A DNA stretch of 64,000 nucleotides from Brucella anthropi ATCC 49188. GTDB lineage: Bacteria > Pseudomonadota > Alphaproteobacteria > Rhizobiales > Rhizobiaceae. The DNA is taken from NCBI RefSeq assembly GCF_000017405.1, contig NC_009667.1:1722001-1786000 (forward strand). Reading direction: 5' to 3'. The notes under the pieces are model-generated. The model was not told the DNA's origin. It worked only from the letters and a program-made list of their open reading frames with translations, and did not search any database. Positions 59,578 to 64,000 of this stretch are shown here, piece after piece; the first letter of the stretch is position 1, and every line of letters starts with the position of its first letter. The translations under genes and the position numbers were made by a program.

Positions 59578-59636
59578 GCTCCTGAAACTTTTCTCTTTCT
59601 AATCTCGTCTTCCTCATTGGCTACCTTTTCAGGAGC
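59578..59636. promoter_or_regulatory. Inverted repeat between rskA-like and fasciclin genes
   Basis: GCTCCTGAAA (59578-59587) and TTTCAGGAGC (59627-59636) are perfect 10-bp complements separated by 39 pyrimidine-rich bases. They could form a 5' leader hairpin of the fasciclin mRNA or the 3' end of the anti-sigma transcript. Confidence 0.4.
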
Positions 59637-59688
59637 TTCTGGGCAGGTGTTATCTCCCAGAATTGTTTGCTTTAGGAGGAGACAGACT

Positions 59689-60246
59689 ATGAACCCCTTT
59701 ACGTTCCGTGCACTTTCAGCAGCAACTGTAATGCTGGTTGCTGCCACATCTGCTTATGCCGAAAACCCCAATGTCGGCGGCTCGCCAATGTATGCGAACA
59801 AAAACATAGTTGAAAATGCGATGAACTCCAAAGACCACACTACATTGGTTGCAGCAGTAAAGGCCGCAGACCTTGTGGAAACGCTGAAAGGTAAGGGGCC
59901 ATTTACAGTGTTTGCACCAACAAACGAAGCGTTTGCCGCACTTCCAAAAGGCACTGTTGATGATCTGCTTAAGCCTGAAAACAAGGCAAAGCTAACCAAG
60001 GTTTTGACTTGCCACGTCGTTGCAGCGGACGCGATGTCAAAGAACATCAAGAAGATGATTGCCGATGACAACGGCTCGCATGATGTGAAGACAGTCGGTG
60101 GTTGTATTCTCAAGGCAAAGGAAAGCGGCGCTAAGATTACGTTAACCGACGAGAATGGCAATGTTGCGAACGTAACCATTGCTGATGTGAAGCAGTCAAA
60201 TGGCGTTATTCATGTAATTGATAAGGTCTTGCTGCCAAAGTTGTAA
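59689..60246 (+). CDS. Fasciclin (FAS1) domain secreted protein
   Basis: A 185-residue exported protein with a signal peptide (about 1-24, ending SAYAEN) and one FAS1 domain (about 40-185) containing the H1 motif GPFTVFAPTNEAFAALP and the H2-like VIHVIDKVLLP. Two cysteines (TCHV, GGCIL) may pair. It resembles MPB70-type proteins, which in mycobacteria are SigK-controlled. GGAG lies 7 bases before ATG 59689. It lies 131 bp after the anti-sigma gene and is probably a target of the ECF sigma factor. Confidence 0.9.
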   Translation: MNPFTFRALSAATVMLVAATSAYAENPNVGGSPMYANKNIVENAMNSKDHTTLVAAVKAADLVETLKGKGPFTVFAPTNEAFAALPKGTVDDLLKPENKAKLTKVLTCHVVAADAMSKNIKKMIADDNGSHDVKTVGGCILKAKESGAKITLTDENGNVANVTIADVKQSNGVIHVIDKVLLPKL

Positions 60247-60645
60247 TCAACGCGTAACATTGAGATATGCCGATCTACATATATACGTGGTCGGCATGTC
60301 TTCATGGACTTTTTTGAACTTAACTGTATTCGCAACTGTCGGGTGCCGCGTTATCCTGTGCAATGCAGGTAAAAACGGCAATGTGGTACCAGACCAAATA
60401 TTTCGGGAGGTCCAAGGCGACTTCTTGGGGATTGCGATGTCTCCTTCAATCAATTTTGTCGCGATGCGCAATATTTCCATTGGAGCTGTTACCTTGTGCG
60501 GTATCCGGTCTGTTCCAACAGACCGGTGTTTTTGGTTTCCATCGCAAACTTTCAACAAATTTTAGCAGTTCGTTAAGAAAATAGTAACGCAATGAAACAA
60601 TTTTTTAAGTGACGTGAACTGGCGACAAAATGGAGGTTTTGGGCG
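60247..60645 (+). other. Gene-free region with orphan terminator
   Basis: No supported ORF. ATGCCGA...TCGGCAT (about 60268-60298) may end the fasciclin transcript. A strong hairpin CCGGTCTGTT-CC-AACAGACCGG (60505-60526) followed by TGTTTTT looks like a terminator but lies 260 bp from any plus-strand gene, so it may end an unannotated small RNA in 60300-60530. Confidence 0.5.
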
Positions 60646-61143
60646 ATGAGAAAAAATGCAACCACCGTTGCGCTGGCATTGGCAGGGTTGGTGGCGAGCT
60701 CTCTCGCGGCTTCAGCGAAGACGAGTTATTTGGGTGAATTCCGCGATTGGGGCGTTTACCAGAACACCGAGCTTGCGGGTAACAAATGCTATGCTTTGAC
60801 TGTACCGATCAATTTTCAGCCGACCGGCGTGCAGCACGGTGATAATTTCGTGATTATTTCCAAGGCGGATGGCCAGTATAGCCCTCAATTGGTGATGGGA
60901 TATCAGCTGAAAGCCAACAGTTCGGTCAATGTGATGGTGGATGGCGCGCGCTTTCCGTTCTTCAGCGAGGGCAATCGCGCCTGGGCGGAAAATGTTGCCG
61001 ATGAAGCGAAGCTGATGCGGGCAATGCGCGCGGGCAAAACGCTCAATGTGCAGGCAACATCGGCACGCGGTACGCAGACCCGCTATACCTTCTCCCTGAT
61101 GGGGCTTTCCGCCTCTCTGCAGCGCGTGGATGGCTGCCGGTGA
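60646..61143 (+). CDS. Invasion-associated locus B (IalB) family protein
   Basis: A 165-residue exported protein with a signal peptide (about 1-24, ending AASAKT) and the IalB fold (FRDWGVYQNTELAGNKCYALTVP, NFVIISKADGQYSPQLVMGYQL, ending LQRVDGCR). Bartonella IalB promotes erythrocyte invasion, but the family is broad in rhizobia and often of unknown role. GGAGG lies about 10 bases before ATG 60646. It is monocistronic with a terminator. Confidence 0.85.
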   Translation: MRKNATTVALALAGLVASSLAASAKTSYLGEFRDWGVYQNTELAGNKCYALTVPINFQPTGVQHGDNFVIISKADGQYSPQLVMGYQLKANSSVNVMVDGARFPFFSEGNRAWAENVADEAKLMRAMRAGKTLNVQATSARGTQTRYTFSLMGLSASLQRVDGCR

Positions 61144-61151
61144 TAATTGAA

Positions 61152-61179
61152 AAAGCCCTGCCAATGGGCAGGGCTTTCT
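61152..61179 (+). terminator. Rho-independent terminator
   Basis: AAAGCCCTGCC-AATG-GGCAGGGCTTT stem 8 bases after the IalB-like gene stop; A-run on the other side, so it may also serve the convergent CsbD gene. Confidence 0.88.
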
Positions 61180-61195
61180 CTTGAAGGATGCGGCT

Positions 61196-61405
61196 TTATG
61201 AAAGCCAGGTCTGGCGATTGTACCAATCATCCATTTCAGAACGCACGCGGTCTTTTTCTATGCCGTAGCGTTCCTGGATTTTGCCTTCCAACTGCTCGCG
61301 CCGGCCATTGATCTGGTCGAGATCGTCATCGGTGAGTTTACCCCACTGTTCCTTGATCTTGCCCTTGGCCTGTTTCCAGTTTCCTTCAACGCGATTCCAG
61401 TCCAT
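61196..61405 (-). CDS. CsbD family stress protein
   Basis: A 69-residue hydrophilic CsbD-like protein (MDWNRVEGNWKQAKGKIKEQWGKLTDDDLDQI in the family pattern, ending WYNRQTWLS). Relatives are induced by general stress; the molecular role is unknown. GGAGG lies 8 bases before ATG 61405. Confidence 0.92.
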   Translation of the reverse strand: MDWNRVEGNWKQAKGKIKEQWGKLTDDDLDQINGRREQLEGKIQERYGIEKDRVRSEMDDWYNRQTWLS

Positions 61406-61488
61406 TGGTTGGTCCTCCGTTCTGGGTTGGTTATGGATAACTAACGCAACGGAGCGTGATTGGTTCAGCAAAAAACTGTAGAACCAGC

Positions 61489-62556
61489 TCAAAGACCGAG
61501 GAACTTGAAGGGCTCGCTTTCCTTGAAACTGTCGTTGACGACGCCATTGAACGTGTTGGTCTGATTGACGCCGAGGTCGAGTTTCTTGACCTTGCCGGTT
61601 TCTGGCGAAAAGTCGATTTCCTTGAGATCAACCCAGAAGACATTGGGTGTCAAAGCCGATTCGAAGAAATACAGCATGCGCTTCTGGTCGGCCACCGTCC
61701 GCCAGCGTGTCGAGGAAATGTTCGGCTGGTCAGGTGTTGTCAGGCCGAAAGGCACCGAGGTGTTCCGGATGACGCTGAAAACACTGGCAATCGACTCAAC
61801 AGGGTCGTCGGTTTTCGGGACGGCGTTTACATAGAACGATGCGCGCGCAAAACGGTCGGCGGCGCGATTGGTGCCCGGCAGCATGACAGTGCCGCCGATC
61901 TGGGTCCAATAGGAGTTGAGCGCAAGCTGCTCGTCGAATGTCGGCGAATTGGTCATCACCTGATATTGCTTGCCGTGATGGATCACCTGCTTGCCGTTGA
62001 TATATTCGATGACCGCGCTGTCGCCGCTGGAATCGGATATGGCCAGATGCAACGTGGCCAGTCTGTCTTCACCGGGGACCTTGTCCGTCACGATGGTGAA
62101 AGGCTCTGCGCGCAGAGTTTTGACCGCCTCGTCGACTGTGGCAAAGTTATCAAGCACATATTGCGCCCAAGCCGCGATGCTGAGGCCCGGTGTGGTGCCG
62201 TCATATTTCGGATATTCCGATTCAACCAGCCACAATGCGCCAACGGAAAGTCCTGCTTCGTTCAGTCCATCTGTCGTGGAAATGTCGTAACCGGAGGCGA
62301 TCACACTGCCATATTTGGATGTCCACTGAAGCGAGTTCTTGCCGGCCTCGCCGGAACGTTTCATGCCGCGTGGAAAGACCCAGAGATTGGTTGCAACATC
62401 CACTTTCCAATCCATGGATCGGGCGGTCATCACCTGATCGTTGGCCCCGTGATACACGAAACGTGTGCAGGCTTCGGCAATCGGTGCGGCAAGCATGCTG
62501 CCTGCAACGAGCGCTGTAGTGCAGATGCTGGAAAAAGACCGCTTCAAAATCGGCAT
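61489..62556 (-). CDS. cgh: Choloylglycine hydrolase / linear amide C-N hydrolase
   Basis: A 355-residue exported Ntn-hydrolase. The signal peptide ends at about residue 29 so that the mature chain begins CTRFVYHG, exposing the catalytic N-terminal Cys30. Conserved SMDW, a GLNEAGLS segment and NSPTFDEQL match the bile salt hydrolase/penicillin acylase V family. A Brucella homologue is a bile salt hydrolase linked to infection; acyl-homoserine lactone cleavage is another possibility. GAGGG lies 8 bases before ATG 62556. Confidence 0.9.
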   Translation of the reverse strand: MPILKRSFSSICTTALVAGSMLAAPIAEACTRFVYHGANDQVMTARSMDWKVDVATNLWVFPRGMKRSGEAGKNSLQWTSKYGSVIASGYDISTTDGLNEAGLSVGALWLVESEYPKYDGTTPGLSIAAWAQYVLDNFATVDEAVKTLRAEPFTIVTDKVPGEDRLATLHLAISDSSGDSAVIEYINGKQVIHHGKQYQVMTNSPTFDEQLALNSYWTQIGGTVMLPGTNRAADRFARASFYVNAVPKTDDPVESIASVFSVIRNTSVPFGLTTPDQPNISSTRWRTVADQKRMLYFFESALTPNVFWVDLKEIDFSPETGKVKKLDLGVNQTNTFNGVVNDSFKESEPFKFLGL

Positions 62557-62679
62557 GGATCGTCCCCTCTGTGATGCCCGGTAATCTCTAGGGCAGGATG
62601 CCCGTTCGCTATTGAGTGAATGCCCTTCGCAGGGCGATATAAGGCAGTGATTGTAAGTGGAAAGACGGGCGGACGGGTT

Positions 62680-63240
62680 TTAACGCTCGCCCATATAACC
62701 GCGCTGCTTCCATTGCTGCAGTGGCATGATGTCTGGCGGTCCGCCGCCTGCCTCATACCAGGAATCGACGGCCCATTTCTGGCCCTGCTTGTCTTCGACA
62801 ACTGCCGTCCAGTGCGGATATCGTCCATCGAAGAAAGCGCCGCGGGACGTGCGTCGCGCGACAGTGTGGTGCTTCAGCCAGCCGCGTGATTGCAGGTAGC
62901 GCAGGAAGTTATCGGTATTGGTCGATTCATCGATGCAATCCATCTGGCCCTTGATGCGGGCCTTGCCGAATTGCATTCTCGGCTTGTCCCGGACGCCAAT
63001 CGCTGCGGTGCCGCGCTGTTCGAAGATAGCAACTGCCGTTCGCAGTGCTTTCCGTTCGCCATCTGCGCTGCGACTGCCATTTTGCAGAAGGTTCCGGATA
63101 CGCTGTTGGTCCTTCGCGGTCAGCGTAACTTTGGTCCGGTAATGGCATTCATAACCGTGGCAGACGCTGAAGGTTTGTGCAGAAGCCATTCCGACCGGGA
63201 AGGCCAAGCCTATGAGGGCGCCAGCGCCCAGCAGTTTCAT
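62680..63240 (-). CDS. Conserved exported protein of unknown function
   Basis: A 186-residue exported protein (signal peptide about 1-21, ending GMASAQ). Two paired cysteines follow (SVCHGYECHYRTKV), a helical segment (AKDQQRIRNLL, ERKALRTAVAIFE), MDCIDESTNTDNFLRYL and a C-terminal WTAVVEDKQGQKWAVDSWYEAGG. I do not recognise a characterised family; the conserved D/E/T cluster could be a binding site. GGAG lies 10 bases before ATG 63240; the longer frame to 63360 would overlap the next gene. Confidence 0.78.
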   Translation of the reverse strand: MKLLGAGALIGLAFPVGMASAQTFSVCHGYECHYRTKVTLTAKDQQRIRNLLQNGSRSADGERKALRTAVAIFEQRGTAAIGVRDKPRMQFGKARIKGQMDCIDESTNTDNFLRYLQSRGWLKHHTVARRTSRGAFFDGRYPHWTAVVEDKQGQKWAVDSWYEAGGGPPDIMPLQQWKQRGYMGER

Positions 63241-63319
63241 CAAATCGCTGCTCCGCGTTCGATTGAGAAGATTTCCCTGCAATTTCAGCAGGATAAAATA
63301 AATCGAATCTTCAGCTATC

Positions 63320-64000
63320 TTAACCGTGCTTGTGGCTGGTGAAAAGCAGGGACGGTTCAAGGCGTTCCAGCCCCTGATAGGGATTGGCGTGGATTGCGAG
63401 AATCCAGAGGCAGAATGAGGCTGTCAGCGAATAAATGACGAGCGCCTTTACACCAGCTCGCACACGGTCCGCATGGGTCGCTGCAATGGTTATCGCCGTG
63501 AGGAATGTAAGAGAAAGCACGAGATACCATTTGTAATAGTCGATTGAGGTTGATCCGACAGCCAGACGGGTATTGCGCGCGTCCTGCAATTCATCGAAAT
63601 CGTTGATGAGTTGGGAGATAACGGGTGACGGCACGTCGGCGCGTGCCAGATTGATGATCTCGCGCCGGATACTCTGCAACGCCGTTTCAACGGAAGCTGC
63701 TGGCTCGACATTGATCTTTTCGCGCCATTCGTCATCGATTACGGCAAGGCGATAGCCGGTGAGGGCGGCAGTAAGTTCAGGCGCATTCAATATCTCGGCC
63801 CTGGACGTTCCGATCAGACGGGAAATGGCCGAGCGTTCTTCACTGATCGCCTGATCTGCCCGGGAATTGACGCTCCAGATATCAGCGGCAACAAAACCGA
63901 GCGACAAGGCCCAGGCCGTCGCAATGGTGCTGATGAAAGCACCGATCGGAATGGACAGAACGTCGCTGGCTGCATGTTTGGACAGCATGTCGAGCGCGAA
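63320..64000 (-). CDS. Membrane protein, DUF4239-like, cut by window edge
   Basis: The reading frame is open to the window end, so the true start is probably outside; an internal ATG at 63988 would give 222 residues. Helices are visible near the start (IPIGAFISTIATAWALSLGFVAADIW) and at the end (WYLVLSLTFLTAITIAATHA, ALVIYSLTASFCLWILAIHA). An acidic helical segment lies between (NSRADQAISEERSAISRLIGTSR). This layout resembles DUF4239 (bestrophin-like) proteins. The stop at 63320 leaves 79 bp to the next gene. Confidence 0.7.
   Translation of the reverse strand, partial: FALDMLSKHAASDVLSIPIGAFISTIATAWALSLGFVAADIWSVNSRADQAISEERSAISRLIGTSRAEILNAPELTAALTGYRLAVIDDEWREKINVEPAASVETALQSIRREIINLARADVPSPVISQLINDFDELQDARNTRLAVGSTSIDYYKWYLVLSLTFLTAITIAATHADRVRAGVKALVIYSLTASFCLWILAIHANPYQGLERLEPSLLFTSHKHG

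Overview
The window reads as a chromosomal segment of a Brucellaceae member (Rhizobiales, Alphaproteobacteria), most likely a non-classical Brucella of the Ochrobactrum/B. anthropi type. Supporting signs are a close but not identical homologue of the Brucella antigen BP26, BA14K and IalB family secreted proteins, a VtlR/LsrB regulator next to trxB, a WadC/LpcC core glycosyltransferase next to greA, an AbcR-type small RNA, and many short intergenic palindromic repeats of the rhizobial mosaic (RIME-like) kind. Species assignment is inference; no rRNA is present.

Layout. 0-4 kb: a reverse-strand PetR-like response regulator and sensor kinase plus a PetP-like MarR regulator. 4-9.5 kb: ilvE, a YcbL-like metallo-hydrolase, BA14K, a cold-shock protein, a lytic transglycosylase and a double-Kazal lipoprotein. 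9.5-17.6 kb: uvrB, SH3 and extensin-like envelope proteins, a thioesterase and two small-molecule transporters. 17.9-24 kb: greA-wadC, lrp, trkH, trxB and vtlR. 24-29.2 kb: a reverse-strand operon of a calcineurin-like phosphodiesterase and a Ugp-like ABC importer, preceded by a Pho box. 29.3-31.5 kb: a putative AbcR small RNA whose terminator is followed directly by an intact group II intron. 31.6-38.1 kb: aatA, a TetR/NmrA/DUF1772 divergon with tandem operators, a second cold-shock gene, a NUDIX protein and an ABC-like protein with a degenerate ATPase. 38.1-47.2 kb: carB and carA, separated by an acyltransferase, a zinc metallopeptidase and an MFS pump. 47.7-55 kb: a YqeY protein, a Na/Pi symporter preceded by a Pho box, dnaG, rpoD (with a CtrA-type box) and a HlyU-like protein. 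55-64 kb: small membrane and secreted proteins, bp26, tRNA-Ile2, an ECF sigma/RskA anti-sigma/fasciclin module, IalB, CsbD, a choloylglycine hydrolase family protein and a gene cut by the window edge.

How parts fit together. Two Pho boxes suggest that the glycerophosphodiester-type importer operon and the Na/Pi symporter are both in the PhoB regulon. VtlR and an AbcR-type sRNA lie 6 kb apart; in Brucella VtlR activates abcR2, and AbcR sRNAs repress ABC importer mRNAs. The sigma/RskA/fasciclin trio mirrors the mycobacterial SigK-RskA-MPB70 arrangement and sits in lower-GC DNA just downstream of a tRNA gene, so it may be acquired. No CRISPR array, prophage or transposase gene was seen; the only mobile element recognised is the group II intron.
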